Shown here: one piece after another, positions 1 through 12,654 of the stretch | How the letters are laid out: each line of letters starts with the position of its first letter | Position numbering within the stretch: the stretch's first letter is position 1 | From: Fragum whitleyi | Lineage: Eukaryota; Mollusca; Bivalvia; Cardiida; Cardiidae | NCBI GenBank assembly: GCA_948146395.1 | Contig: OX411559.1 | Span: 36,071,215-36,135,214, forward strand | Direction: 5' to 3' | Length of the DNA stretch: 64,000 bases | Notes under the pieces: generated by a model | What the model saw: the letters and a program-made list of their open reading frames with translations, nothing else | Told to the model about the DNA's origin: nothing | Database searches by the model: none | Program-made: the position numbers and the translations under genes

Positions 1-25
1 GGCTTTCAGCCAGTGGAGCTAAAAA
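1..25 (-). repeat. cut end of a satellite-bearing repeat
   Basis: The first bases (TTTCAGCCAGTGGAGCTAA) match the end of the element at 1,558-2,431 (GGCCAGTGGAGCTAA). This is the hairpin head of another copy cut by the window edge. Confidence 0.55.
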
Positions 26-218
26 CACATATTGCTAATGCTTACTGATCGTCTGCAGAGATCTTTTGATCATATTATAATTTAATGACAAAACACTCTT
101 AAACACTGCGTTTTGTTATTTAATTATATTATGCCCACTCAATTTTATCTTTGATTTGAGTTTACTCGGTGTCATCTGTAATATTATGACGTCATATAAA
201 CCACATGCAAAATTATGC

Positions 219-497
219 TTTTTTATTGATTGAATGGAGTTTAACGCCGCTTTCAACATTATTTCAGTTATATCGCGGCGGCTGGAGCACCTAACAATGG
301 ATTCCTGGTATTTCTATCACCAGTACAACCACTACATTCTTTCCTAGCCTCCAGCCGCTATCTCACATAGGTCTACGATTATCAACCCATTGGTGAGAGA
401 CAAATAGTCGGAAAGAATGAGTGCCGCCGTCGGGGATCGAACCCGCGAACTCTAGATTGACAGTCCGACGCGCTACCAACTGCGCTATGACGGCGGC
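219..497 (-). mobile_element. tRNA-derived SINE, copy A
   Basis: On the minus strand the element starts with a tRNA-like head whose acceptor arms GCCGCCG and CGGCGGC pair fully. It has an A box (TAGCGCAGTTGGTAGCGC) and a B box (GGTTCGATCCC), with a GTC (Asp-like) anticodon. The body ends near 230 with a TTTAACGCCGCTTTCAAC-type motif shared with copies at 24,633 and 37,810. A perfect 12-bp target-site duplication, GCAAAATTATGC, sits at 207-218 and 498-509. The long tail rules out an ordinary tRNA gene. Confidence 0.9.
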
Positions 498-699
498 GCA
501 AAATTATGCACTTTCATGGCTGTGCCTTTATTATTCTTGAGGTCTATTCCGTTCAATCACCAAGATTTCCCTATCATAACAATTGTTGGAAATATAATCT
601 AAGGCAGCACAAGCTAATTTCAGGTAGTAGTCTTAATACAAGAGGCCCAAGAGGGCCTGTATCGCTCCACTGGCTTTATCATCTCAAGATTTGAAAGAA

Positions 700-1557
700 A
701 AATATTGAAAATTAAAGGTAATGAAAGTCACAAGCATTCAGAAGGAATTTTGACTTTTTCCTAATTGATACTTATTTACAAGCTAATCAGAAGAGAACAC
801 ATATAACTAACATATAAAATTACATGGAAGAAGACTTTTTATATATCACTTAAAAGAAACCTATCACACTTATTTAACTCAAAATTATTCAATAAATTTC
901 ATTTCACCTATTACCTGACAATTTTGACTTTGATTGATCTGAATTCCAAAAAATCTTAGCAGACTACATAAAGCAAATCCAAATAATGCAGAAATCATTC
1001 ATAGAAAATGAAAAATTGCAAATGAAATCATCTTTAGCTACAATGTTTGACTGGGAAAAGGGGGCAATATGCTAGGGGTATTCATAACAAATTATAAGGA
1101 AGGGAAGTAATGAGTGTTTATTTTTATCACTTAATAAACTACATTGATCTCCCTTGATCTATGTTATATAAAATGTACAGAGAGCTATAGATAGGAAGGA
1201 TATTTTGTTTTTCAAATCTAAATATTTCATTCTTCCTTACTTAAACCCTATACTGTTGGTACTCATTTGAAATGTCTCTTCAAGATGAGTCAATTGAGTA
1301 CTAACAACAAAGTTTCATTGGCAATAAACAATTTTAGACTGACTTTATCCCGTCTTATCTGGATCTTATATACCTATAATTCAGATATGCATACACTTAC
1401 ACATTTACATCTCTTTGAACAGACTTAGAGTGTTTAAATAGTGATACTTTTATACTTTCATAAAACAAAGCTGACTGATAGAAAACAAGACTTTGAAGTC
1501 TCTTTAGAACTTTTTTGATATGATATACTTGGTCTTGACCCAAAAACACTGAAATAC
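700..1557. other. AT-rich non-coding stretch with one hairpin
   Basis: No gene is supported here. At about 1,245-1,312 there is a degenerate inverted repeat (TGTTGGTACTCATTTGAAAT against GAGTCAATTGAGTACTAACAAC), a solo copy of the GGTACTCAT hairpin family seen also near 11,665, 42,000, 44,510, 46,780 and 48,110. Confidence 0.5.
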
Positions 1558-2431
1558 TCAATCACCACTAGCCTGCATACCCTTTACTTTAATTCTTACC
1601 AAAATAAAGGTGATTGCATTAAGTAGACTATTCTTAACATAGAAGAGGGTCACCCAGGGAACATACTGGTAAAGTTTCATTGAAATTGGCCCAATGGTTA
1701 AGGAGAAGATGTCGTTCAAGGATTTAGGGGTCACCCGCCCTGCCACGCCCATATTTGGGGGTCAATCCAAATTTCTTGAACAACTTTAGAAGAGGGTCAC
1801 CCAGGAAACATTCTTGTAAAGTTTCATTGAAATTGGCCCAATGGTTAAGGAGGAGATGTCGTTCAAAGATTTCAGGGTCAAAATAAGCCCCGCCCTGCCA
1901 CGCCCATATTTGGGGGTCAATCCAAATTCCTTGAACAACTTTAGAAGAGGGTCACCCAGGGAACATTCTGGTTAAGTTTCATTGAAATTGGCCCCATGGT
2001 TAAGGAGGAGATGTCGTTCAAAGATTTCAGGGTCAAAATAAGCCCCGCCCTGCCACGCCCATATTTGGGGGTCAATCAAAAATTTCTTGAACAACTTTAG
2101 AAGAGGGTCACCCAGGGAACATTCTGGTAAAGTTTCATTGAAATTGGCCCAATGGTTCAGGAGGAGATGTCGTTCAAAGGTTTCAGGGTCAAAATAAGCC
2201 CCGCCCTGCCACGCCCATATTTGGGGGTCAATCCAAATTTCTTGAACAACTTTAGAAGAGGGTCACCCAGGAAACATTCTGGCCAAGTTTGGTCAAAATC
2301 CACCCGTTGGTTTAGGAGGAGAAGATGTTTAAAGAAAAGTTTACGCACGCACGCACGGACGCACGGACGGACGCACGACGGACACCCCGCCATGACAATA
2401 GCTCGCTGGCCTTCGGCCAGTGGAGCTAATA
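1558..2431 (-). repeat. satellite-bearing repeat element, about five ~155-bp monomers
   Basis: The motif ATATTTGGGGGTCAAT recurs at about 1,751, 1,906, 2,061 and 2,217, giving a period of 155-156 bp. Read on the minus strand, the element begins at 2,431 with a hairpin (ACTGGCC GAA GGCCAG). It continues through a GTCCGTCC/GTGCGTGC simple run (about 2,340-2,385) and then the monomers. Open frames across 2,152-2,514 on both strands are by-products of the repeat. The region at 59,815-60,690 is a diverged relative in opposite orientation. Confidence 0.8.
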
Positions 2432-2685
2432 AGGGTAAAGAGCTTGGACGAGAAGAAATTTTGTACCTGGGTACCGGAGATCTTGTTACCCACATACATT
2501 TATTCGTCAACTAGAAACAAAGGCAGAATCAGAGTTTCTGTATATAGGGTTCCAACATACAAATTTCGACATGGTTTTAAGGGACAAGGTGTTACGAGTC
2601 TGTGACAGTCTTCAATTCTTTTCTAAATTCTTTTCCCCAAAGGTACATCTTGCTTATGCAATAGATGGGTAATGGGTAATGGTTC

Positions 2686-2923
2686 AGGGGCCTGTTTTAC
2701 TAATCATCTTATGATCATTTTTTTTGCATAAGCCAAACATTTAAATTGCTTCTAAATAAGTAACTAAATATCGAATTCTGTCATGCATTATCTCATTAGA
2801 ATTGTCTTCTGAAGACGATTCCAAGGAGATATTACAAGGCAGAATCTAACAATGATTTGTGATTTTGACTTACGATCAATTTTTTCGTAAAAGCTTTGTA
2901 AAACAGGCCCCAGGACCCCAGTA
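2686..2923. mobile_element. MITE with GGGGCCTGTTTTAC termini
   Basis: The left end GGGGCCTGTTTTAC near 2,688 is matched in inverted orientation by GTAAAACAGGCCCC near 2,910-2,923. The element is about 235 bp, non-coding and AT-rich inside. The size and ends fit a non-autonomous DNA transposon. No clear target duplication was seen, so the superfamily is open. Confidence 0.6.
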
Positions 2924-3186
2924 GGAACGTTTCCCTACACGACACTCGTGTCCTCGGTACTCATCCCAGCTCTCTTAGGGTAAATTTTAATTGAACATTT
3001 TAACAGTCTCAAAGCATATTAAAACGGTTTGAACATGATTCTAAGCAATGTTTAGGCAAAACAAGAAATTATGACACAGGTATCTCTGATCATGCACAAT
3101 CTACTAATACATCAAATAGTCCTGAATATCAAACAGGGTATAAAGCTTGAGTAAAAATTGTGGATAACAAGAAGAAAAAACCGAAG

Positions 3187-4264
3187 ATGGGAGTAGATGT
3201 TATGCTATATCGTGTACGTATTGGGACATTCATTATGCCGAAAAAGATCCGGACCAGTTTAAAAGTTCTAAAAGTGAGTAAATCAGCCATTTCCTCAACG
3301 CTCCGTGTGACCTTGGTCGTCGCCATGTTGATATTACTAGGTGAGGATATTGAACAAAACCCTGGCCCACCTAAAGCAGCCAAACAGAAAACCCTGAGTT
3401 TTGGTGATGCATCCTCACAACCTGAGAGTACTGATAGCCCAGGTATATCATCTGCATGGACAAATAGGGCAATGAGATCCACAACCAAACAGCCAGAGAA
3501 TCACGATTTCATGGACTTTTTACAACAGATGAAATTTGACCTTACAAACCAAATCACATCCCTTAGAAATAGTGTTACGGCCGATACAGCCTCTATTAAC
3601 AAAAATATTGATAATTTGAAGGAATCTGTTAAAGCTCTAAAAGACGAAAATGAGTCTCTGAGACAGGAAAATGCCGAAATAAAGAATGAATTACACAAAT
3701 TGGGTGATAAAATTGACAAATTAGAGTGTCAGTCTCGTAGAAACAATTTGCGTATATACGGTGTTAAGGGTAAGATCGACGAAAACTGGGACGACTGTGA
3801 GGAAAAAGTGAGACTTTTTGAAAGATGAATTAAACATGCCGCGCAACGACAAGATTGAAATCGAACGAGCGCATCGAATTAGAGGTAACGATCGATATAC
3901 ATGCCCGATCATACTTAAATTAAACAAGTACAAGGATCGAACAGAAATTTTGAGAAAGGCTAGAGAATGTCTAGACCGTAGCTCCAGATTTGCGGTTAGA
4001 GAGGACTTTTCAGATAGAGTTAGATATAAAAGGCAGATATTGGGTGAAAAGATGGTCGAGGCTAAACAAAATGGGCAGCAGGCGAGCATGAGATTTGACA
4101 GGCTAATTATAGACAATGCAGTTTTCATTTATGACGATTACCAACGGAAAATCGTTCGGGTTGGAACGTCAAAACCACGATCACCTACGATATCTCACGG
4201 AACTGACGGAAATCCATACAGTGGCGATTCGCACGAGGAAATTGAGATTGACCCTTCAGAATAG
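3187..4264 (+). pseudogene. LINE ORF1 with N-terminal 2A-like peptide, coiled coil and RRM-like domain (frameshifted)
   Basis: The likely start is the ATG at 3,187; the frame is open earlier only from a GTG. About 50 residues in, GEDIEQNPGP fits the 2A consensus D-(V/I)-E-x-NPG-P (codons 3,346-3,369), the ribosome-skipping motif known in some mollusc and echinoderm LINEs. The predicted break lies before the final Pro. A Ser/Thr-rich linker and a coiled coil (about 3,510-3,720) follow, then an L1-ORF1-type segment (SRRNNLRIYGVKG). A one-base frameshift in the T run near 3,815-3,820 moves the rest (starting KDELNMPRND) to the next frame, which ends at TAG 4,262-4,264. The protein would bind LINE RNA. 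Confidence 0.85.
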
Positions 4265-7200
4265 GGCGAAGGTCAAGGTCCAATTGAAATTGATTATGAA
4301 AACATAAACATAAATATACTGACTTGGAACATTGCAGGATTAAGAAAATATGCCGATAATTTAGAGTTTAAAGAATTTTTGTGTGATTTCAATATCATCG
4401 GATTGATCGAAACTTGGGGAGAAAGACTAAACGAATTTGAATATTTGATTGATAATTTTACCTCATTTGATTGTATTCGTACGAAACCAAGATATGCGGT
4501 TAGAAATAGTGGCGGTTTATCTGTGTTTGTTCGAAACTCATTATTATATGGTAATTTTATTAATAGAATATGTCATGAGTATACTGATTGTATTGTTTTA
4601 TACATGAATAGTTGTATTTTTGAATCTATGCAGGATATTATTCTCATAATAACATATATTTCACCAGAGGGGTCTAAAATATACGACCAAGCAAATGAAA
4701 CTAATGGCATTAATATGCTTAGCTCTAAGATCGAATTGTTAAAGAATAAATATCCTAACTACAGTTTCTTTTTAGCAGGCGATTTCAATGCGCGCACTAA
4801 AAACTTTTTGGACTTTATCCCAAACGACGATTTAAATTTTATCTTTAATGCAAACGTAGATTATAGCTCAGATAATTTTGAACTTCCTCGAGTCAACAAA
4901 GACTGCAATTTTAATAAATTTGGACAGTCACTGATCGAGTTATGCTGTACATTTGATCTACACTTACTAAACGGGCGGATTTTTGACGATCTTGAAGGTA
5001 ATTTTACATGCACGACCAACGGTGGAAAAAGCGTGGTTGACTATCATATTGCATCAACCGATCTATTTACTTGCATTGATTATTTTAAGGTAATTGATAG
5101 AGATGATTCAGACCACTTTCCATTATTGAAAAAATTAAATTTAAAAAAATCAAGGGAAGCTACCCAAACAAAATCTAGTGAAGTTGAACATAGATTATCT
5201 CCCTTGAACATAAGTAGATATGACCCGAGATTTCATGATAATTTTATAAATATTTTCTCTGCGAAGCTTTTGAACAGCTCGAATTATATCAAATCATTTA
5301 TCAATATTGATATTGATCAAGCAATATCATTTATTGTAAGCTTATATTATTCCTCAAACAAGTTCTCGAAAGAATCTCGAACCAATTTATTTTATAACAA
5401 AATTGAACCATGGTGGGACAATTCGTGTCAAGTCGCCAAAACAAAAAAGTATGCTACGTTGCGTAGATTTCGAGTTTCGAATAATGACAACGATTTCGAA
5501 AAATAAATAAAAGCAAAGCAAGCTTTTAAAAGACATTGTAGGACAAAGAAGCAGTCCTGTCTTTCTCAAAAAAGACAATTATTGATTAAAAAAAAGTAAT
5601 TGCCCTACAGAATTCTGGAAAACTATAAAGCAAAATACCAGAAATAGTCAAGAAACTGCGACTCCTATTAATGAAAACAATTTTGTTAAATGGGTGAAAT
5701 ATTTTCAGGAATTACTGTTTAAACCAGAACAGGCAATTTTAAATAATGCGAATTTCAACGAGCTACGAAATCATTTAGGACATGATGATAACTTAAATAT
5801 ACCTATCTCGATTGAAGAAGTTTGCAAGAGTATGAATAGTTTGAAAATGGGTAAATCCCCTGGGAACGATGGAATTCCCGCCGAATTTTACAAGCATACG
5901 CGTGATTTAATAGCGCCATATCTTGTTCTACTGTTTAATGTGATTTTTAATTCAGGCAATTTCCCTGAAACTTGGTGCGAAAGCATTATAATTCCCATTC
6001 ATAAATCTGGAAGTACAGATAATGCAAACAATTATCGAGGAATTTCGCTTTTGAGCTCCATGTACAAGATTTTTTCGAATATCATCAATATAATTTGATT
6101 GATGAAAATCAGTCAGGATTCCGCAAAGGATATTCTGTGATAGATAATATTTTTACCCTACAAAGTCTTGTTCACAAGTATATTTCCAAGCCTTCTGGTC
6201 GTTTTTATGTCCTATATGTAGATTTCCATAAGGCATTTGATTCAATTGATCATGTGAAATTATTTCAAACTCTTATGAAGAAAGGCTTACATGGTAATAT
6301 GCTTAACTTATTAATGTCTATGTACTCTCAAACTAAATCCAGTATAAGGGTAGGCAATAAGATATCGGACGCATTCATGTGTAATATTGGAACCCGACAA
6401 GGGGACATAACTAGCCCAATTATCTTTATAATTTTCATACAAGAGTTGTCTTCACTGTTAAAAGAAAAATGTAAGGGAATTTTCATTACAAATGAGTTAA
6501 GCCCAATTCAACGTTTGCTTTAAGCAGACGATGTAGCGCATTGTGCGGATACTATCAATAATTTACAACAACAATTAAATTGTATTTCTGACTTTTGTCT
6601 AGATTTTAAGCTTACAGTTAACTTAAAAAAGACGGAAATAATGGTTTTCCGAAATGGTGGTCCTCTAAGGCTTAATGAACGCTGGTTATTTCAAGTCAAT
6701 AAAGTTAATACATCCTTATTTTATAAATACATGGGGCTTATTTTTACTCCTAAGCTATGTTGGACTGCGTCAAAATATAAACTTGCCGCTCAAGGCAAAA
6801 AAGCAATGTATGCTATTAAGTCTTATCAGTATAAATTTGGCCATTTTCCTTATAAGGAATATTTTAAACTGTTTGATGCTATGGTTGTTCCAATTTTAAC
6901 ATTTGGGGGCGAAATTTGGGGAATAGAATATTCTTCTGTCATAGAAAATGTCCAATTGATGTTTTGTAGAGAATTTCTAGGGGTTAAATAGTCAACAAAT
7001 AACACTATTTTACTATCCGAATGCGGACGGTTACCTCTATGTGTCATATATACAACAAAAGCTTTTAGTTATTGGTGTTACTTACTACAAATGCCAAATT
7101 CGCGTATACCAAAGCAGTGTTATTTAATGCTTAAATCTTTAAATGATATAGGTAGGGTTAACTGGGCTTCAAAAATTAAAAATATTCTAAATATGTTTGG

Positions 7201-7722
7201 ATTTGGCCAGGCCTGGTTTTCACAGGAATGCGGAGATGCTAAAAAATTATAAGACAATTTAAACAAAGAATTTCTGATTGCAGTTTACAAAATCTTCATG
7301 AACGAATGACCGATTCATCCAGAGGTAGTTTTTACAAATGTATACGCTCTCTGTTGGATAGGGAGAGATATCTTCTTATAGATATGTCTCCGTACCTAAG
7401 AAAAGCTATGTCGAGATTTCGTTGCTCAAGTCACAAGTTTAATATCGAACGAGGACGACACGTGAATATTGACAGAGAAAATCGATTATGTATATTTTGT
7501 TTAAATACCAAAGATCTGGAAATTATTGAGGATGAGTATCATGTATTTTTTCATTGCGAACAATATTTGGCAGAAAGACAGGCTTTACTATATGCATGGT
7601 ATCCTGGTCGAGATGACATCAACAGTTTTTACAGATTATTATCATGTGAAAACATTGTTGTGATTAAAAAGGTTGCTAAATATATATCTGCAATTACGAA
7701 CATTAAGAACTCTGTTTCTTAG
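4265..7722 (+). pseudogene. LINE ORF2: AP endonuclease, reverse transcriptase, C-terminal Cys/His motif (broken)
   Basis: The endonuclease (about 4,318-5,140) shows LTWNIAGLR, GLIETW, AGDFNAR, LLNGR and SDHFPL. The frame runs straight on from the ORF1 stop at 4,262-4,264, and no ATG lies near its 5' end. The reverse transcriptase follows in pieces: KSPGNDGIPAEFYK and NNYRGISLL (about 5,600-6,098), then VDFHKAFDSIDH and GTRQGD (6,095-6,523). The YADD box near 6,520-6,534 reads stop-ADD because a TAA replaces the aromatic codon. The C-terminal motif CIFC...HVFFHC is at about 7,490-7,560. Frameshifts near 5,506-5,600 and 6,080-6,098, and stops after 6,523 and 6,991, confirm a dead copy. Confidence 0.85.
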
Positions 7723-8032
7723 ATATGGTGAACTTGCATGTACCCTAAAATTGAATCAATGTTGGAAGTAGAGAAAAAGCCGAAAGGCAACATTTTTCTT
7801 GGCTCTTCTTCTGACAATGATTTAATGCAGAACTTTACATATATTTCCCTACTGGTCTAGTTTTTCAAATATTTATGATATTTTTTTAAAAAATTAAAGA
7901 TACTTATTTCTTAATTGTTGAAATTTCGGGATTAAAACTCCATAAATTGTCATATGTAAAAGTAGATGTATTGTGGGCCGGTGGCCTTTATTTACAAATA
8001 AAGAATAATTGTATTGTATTGTATTGTATTGT

Positions 8033-9329
8033 TTTTGAAATATGTCCCTAAAGCAGTAATTTTTCAAAAGGTTGACCATGACAGATGGCCATGACTTTGT
8101 CACATGACCTTTGCACCAGTAGATGTGTATCATTGAGATATAGCATCATGCCAAATGTTAACATTGTATTTTGAATATGCTTGTGAAGTTATTGCCAAAG
8201 GTAAGTCTTTTGGGTTGAGTTTTGCAGACGGCATACAGACGGACAGTCAGACAATGGTACACAATATGCCCTAATCTTATTGATGTATTAGATGGGGGTA
8301 TAACAATGATGAAATTACATGTACTATTACAAGTAATTTCTTTATGTTTCCATTATGTTTTGAATCTAAAAAGAGAAAGATTTTTGAAAATTAAAATAAC
8401 TTCAAATTGTTGTAAGCGAAAGTCAACAAAAATCGTCAGGTAATGGGCACACTACAGACTAGGAAAGAAAAACTACAAGAGTTTCAATCACATAGAAAGA
8501 CGTAATGAAAACATGCCTCCAAACAAGAAAACCACCTAGGGCTCTGTATTCTACTCGCTAGAAGACCAAATTTAAAGGGAATAACTCTGAAACAATTCTA
8601 GTCAGAATTATCAACCTTTAAAATGGTTTATAATAGTTTGATTCACTTATAATTATGGACATACCAGTATATTCTAAGCTTTAGTAAGTTACGTAAGTAA
8701 CAGCAGAAAGAGCTACATGAAAGGTCAAAGTTTTTGCACGGCAAATATATTGACAAGACTTTTAAATGGCAATAACTCGGTCGGATCTATTTAAGTGTTA
8801 AAAACGTATTGAAACACCCAACTCACTATTTCCTTTCTTCATGCAAATTCGTCTAATACCTCGCACAAAAACATAATAACATAATTTTTACAAATTACCA
8901 ACGACATGCAGAAAGGTATAACAGAGATTTTTTTATTCTAATAATCCGATATTGGTAAAATGACTCCCAATTTATAAAGAGAGATTTTACATCCAGCATT
9001 TTAAAATAAATATTAACATCCACATTATCATATTTAAAGTGATATCATTTTTGATTAATAAGATTCATCTGAAGAAGGTGACTGAACTTTTGAAAGCTGA
9101 TAATATTACCAAGATAAGAATAATATCAATTTTATATAAATCGAGGGTTAGCACAAAATTATTATTGCTGTTTATACATTTCTAGACACTTGCAACAGTT
9201 TTTCACAAATCCCTTGAAACCAAGGTTCAACCAATGATTTTATACCTTATATAATATCTCAAAATCACAAAAAGTTGACCATTTGCAAGTACTGCCTATT
9301 TGCTTTTAAACCTGATTTGAAGACTAAGA
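8033..9329. other. non-coding, old repeat remnants
   Basis: No gene is supported. About 8,060-8,290 resembles a degraded interspersed repeat ending in a GACGGCATACAGACGGACAG stretch; a related fragment is at about 14,640-14,700. The rest is AT-rich with no recognised structure. Confidence 0.45.
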
Positions 9330-10135
9330 TTCAATTAGAAATATAACAAGATAAAACAAATCCCTGTCATTGGAATTTAATTAGAAGATTTATTATATCA
9401 TTTGTATACAAAATCCCTGTCCTTGAAATTAATAAGATATGTTTTATATAATCTTTTAACAAAATTCTTGTCTATGTGATTTAATCAGAAGATTTATTAT
9501 ATTGTATGTTAGAAAAATTCCTGTCTTTGAAGATAAATAAGAAAGTGTATTATATAATATGTTAACAAACTTCCTGACTTTGGAGTTTAATTGAAAAATT
9601 TATCATAAGTCTACAGAATACCTGTCTAAAGAGTTTAACTGGAAACTTAATTATTTAATACATTAACAAAATCCCTGTCTTTGGAGTTTAATTGAAACAA
9701 GAGCACCGCAAGCGGGTGCCCACACTCGGCTGTGTTGACCTTGAAAAATGACCTTGACCTTGAACTTGGTACCTACAGAAAGGTCTTGTCCCAAGCAATA
9801 TCCATGTGAAATATGAAGGCTCTATGACTTACCATTCAAAAGTTATGACCAAGGTTAAAGTTTATCACGCCAACGACAACACCAATGACGCCAAGGTTAT
9901 CATAATACCTCGAGTTTTCTTTGAAAACAGCCGAGCTAAAAATGCATAATATTCTATATTTATAAAATCCCTGTCTTTGGTGGTGAAAAATTCATCATAT
10001 TATATGTTAGCAAATCCCCTGGCTTTGAATCTAAATTGACAATTCTATTATATCATTTGCTTACAGAATTCCTGTGATTGAAATTAAATTGGTAAATTCA
10101 TTATATCAAATACTAGCATTGCGCATTTAAGCATA
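9330..10135. repeat. degenerate AT-rich minisatellite interrupted by an insertion
   Basis: A unit of roughly 60-70 bp containing AAATCCCTGTCTTTGGAGTT recurs from about 9,355 to 9,695 and again from about 9,965 to 10,085. The gap at about 9,697-9,945 holds unrelated sequence that starts AAGAGCACCGCAAGCGGGTG and ends CAGCCGAGCTAAAAATG, resembling a common interspersed repeat. The insertion therefore postdates the minisatellite. Confidence 0.6.
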
Positions 10136-11500
10136 TAAATCTACTTTTGAAAAATTCCACCTATTTTTTGAGATATTGTCATTATTGCACACAAAACCAA
10201 AACTTACGTTTTAAATTCTAGAATAGAAACTCCTTTAACTGTCCAAGAGACAGACTCTTTTCTTGGCTAGCAATTAGCTTATTCCTTGATTATCTAGATA
10301 CAACATAAAACTAATCACCAAACAGTAACAACAATTTATAATTTTTACAGAACTTTAACAAAGTAAAATACTTAGTACTTACGGTCCAGATCTGGTGGTC
10401 AATGAAGGAGATATATATTAAATCCATGATACATGTGTAAAAATTTCTCAGAAAATTATGTGGCTTAGTAAGAGAGGTGCCTTTTAATATAAGATTCCTC
10501 CTAAGAATAAAATTTAGATTTTTGAAATGAAGATTCTTGGTGCAAGACTTCTAATCTGAAAAGCTACGCTATAAGAACCTGAAGATATTTGAATGAGCAC
10601 TCGAAACTTGCTTGGCATCTGCTTAAACAGGTAGTTTTGACAACATTGAATATTTGAAATCTTTTAGCAGAATGTCTTAAAATCTTATTTAGTTGAATTT
10701 TTCATCTCCCTCTAAAAAGGCAACTCTGGTTCACATCCAGCAACTCCAGAAGTTTCGAGAACTTAACATTTTTACATTGCAATTACTCTCTCTTATCTGG
10801 AAAAACGTGAAATATGAAGACACCTTTGCCAAGCAAATGTTAAAGCAAAATATTCTAGCTTTTGAGGGGATAAACAAATGGACAAACAGACAGGACAAAA
10901 TTTAAATGCCCCCAATTCATCAATGCAGGAACTAGAAAGTTATGATCTAATCTCAAGTCTCAAGTTTGACTGAATAAGGAATGAAAAACCTTTAACTAAA
11001 CTACAAAAATGCTGCATTTACTAGCATAACAAGAGTATGTCAACTACTTAATTTGGTCTTAACCCTTCTCCACCTGTTCACATCACATGTGTGTTGTACA
11101 CAATGTTTGGTCGGCCAGTTTAGACTAAGATCAGCCTGCATTGATGTGCAGTCTGACCTTTACATATACTATCTGCTATATTTAAATTGTTGGGAAAATC
11201 TGATCTGGACTGATAAAAATGCCCCCAAAATTTCGCAGTAAGTTAAGACTTAGATCAGCCTGCACAGACTGCTTTTTGTTAGTTCTGCATAAACTTGAGT
11301 CAGACTGGTCTAAATTTCCCAAAATTGGTAATCTATTTATAACAATTTAAAAATTCAGTAGGAGACGGGTTCAGCTGAAGCTAACTTTTTCAAGAAAGAG
11401 GCATTTTTTTCCAGTCAATGCTAAATATTTATAAGCATTTGTTAATGACTAGATAATCAGAATTTGAAACATATTCATCACAAAACATGATCAACGACAA
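10136..11500. other. non-coding, no gene seen
   Basis: The stretch is AT-rich with frequent stops on both strands. A CAGCCTGCA...TGCAGTCTGA hairpin fragment occurs around 11,110-11,165, belonging to a family seen also at 46,235, 52,215 and 58,165. Confidence 0.4.
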
Positions 11501-11504
11501 ATTG

Positions 11505-11725
11505 ATGGCTCGGCGCGAAACAAACAGTTGTAACTGCCTATATGTTTATAGGCAGTTACAATTATTTCGCGCTGAGCCATTGAAATGCTTTTAAATTTTG
11601 TGTTAGTTAAAACAAAGGTACAGATAGTGAGGAATGCCAGTCTAAAATCTTTATTTCTCATTGTATCCCTATGTTGTGGGTACTCGTCTAAACGATTCCA
11701 ATGAGTACCCAGAACATGGAACTTA
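11505..11725. mobile_element. two-hairpin MITE, copy 1
   Basis: Hairpin one: GTAACTGCCTATA, loop, TATAGGCAGTTAC (about 11,531-11,560), with flanking GCGAAACA/TTTCGCGC arms. Hairpin two: GTTGTGGGTACTCGT paired with ATGAGTACCCAGAAC (about 11,672-11,715). The same pair in the same order of spacing occurs at 41,803-42,048 and, reordered, at 46,770-46,945, so this is a repeated mobile unit. Confidence 0.65.
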
Positions 11726-12654
11726 AGCAAGTAGAGTTGTTAATATCTTATTTGAAATCTTAAATACCCCCTCAGTCTGTAGCTATTGTTAACAGTTCAA
11801 AGTGCAAGTGACAAGCAGTGATCATTACATGCTGTATATTTTAGAGTTTACAATACATTGTACTGAGCAACTATTATCATGGACTTTTTGGGGACCTATA
11901 TGCCAGAAAACCATTTGAAAAAATTTTCAAAGTTTAAAACTATTAATTCAAAGAAAATAATCAAGAAAAGGGAGAAATTGGTTCGAATCAATAGTTTATT
12001 TCCAGAGAAGAATGGTAGTGCTTCCCATGCTGCATGTCCTTTTGACCTGTTGATTCAGTGTGTGTCTTTTCTTCTATGAATGTTAAACTAAAAAGGACCT
12101 GTTCACAATGCCATGAAGTTAAATTTTTTCCCAAAATTTGAAAAAAAAAAAATCTGAATTCACTGAAGGATCTAGCACTAAAAGGTAAAATTTGGAATGA
12201 AACACATTTTTCCTAGTTCTGTTTTAGTTTGAATGTATTAAAAGACTAATAAAACTTTATTCTAGTTGTGAATTGTTAAAATAGTCCAGAACAATAAAGT
12301 AATATTTTCCCCAATCCTAAAGAAAACCCATTTTTCTCAATATGTCGGGTTTCTGACCCTTTCCTAAAGTCCTGAGAGCAAATGCTGTGTTCTTCTCATT
12401 GAGTGACATATGCTCAAAGCATGCAAATGGCTTCTTTCATAATGTAATTGAATAAATTTTAGTTATTCTTGAGTTTGGAGAACATTGAGAAATTGCCCTT
12501 AACAAAATGTTTCATCTTTTTTCAATTTGTTTTCCACCATTAGCTTACACAAGTATTGCAATCAGATATCTCCACATATATCATTGCTGGCAAATAGGAT
12601 ATATCAGTTGAAATGAAGTTGATTTCATATTCCAAATACTCTTCCTAAAATAAA

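Larger units (their letters stand above)
3100..8032 (+). mobile_element. CR1/L2-like non-LTR retrotransposon, decayed
   Basis: A long LINE carries ORF1 (2A-like peptide, coiled coil, RRM-like region) and ORF2 (AP endonuclease, reverse transcriptase, C-terminal Cys/His motif). It ends in a short tandem tail (GTATT)n at about 8,010-8,032, typical of CR1/L2 3' ends. Several frameshifts and stops show it is dead. The 5' boundary is uncertain because no target duplication was identified. Confidence 0.85.

Noticed and set aside
2152..2514. Overlapping open frames of ~120 codons on both strands
   Set aside because: They cover satellite monomers and the GTCCGTCC run; no protein character.
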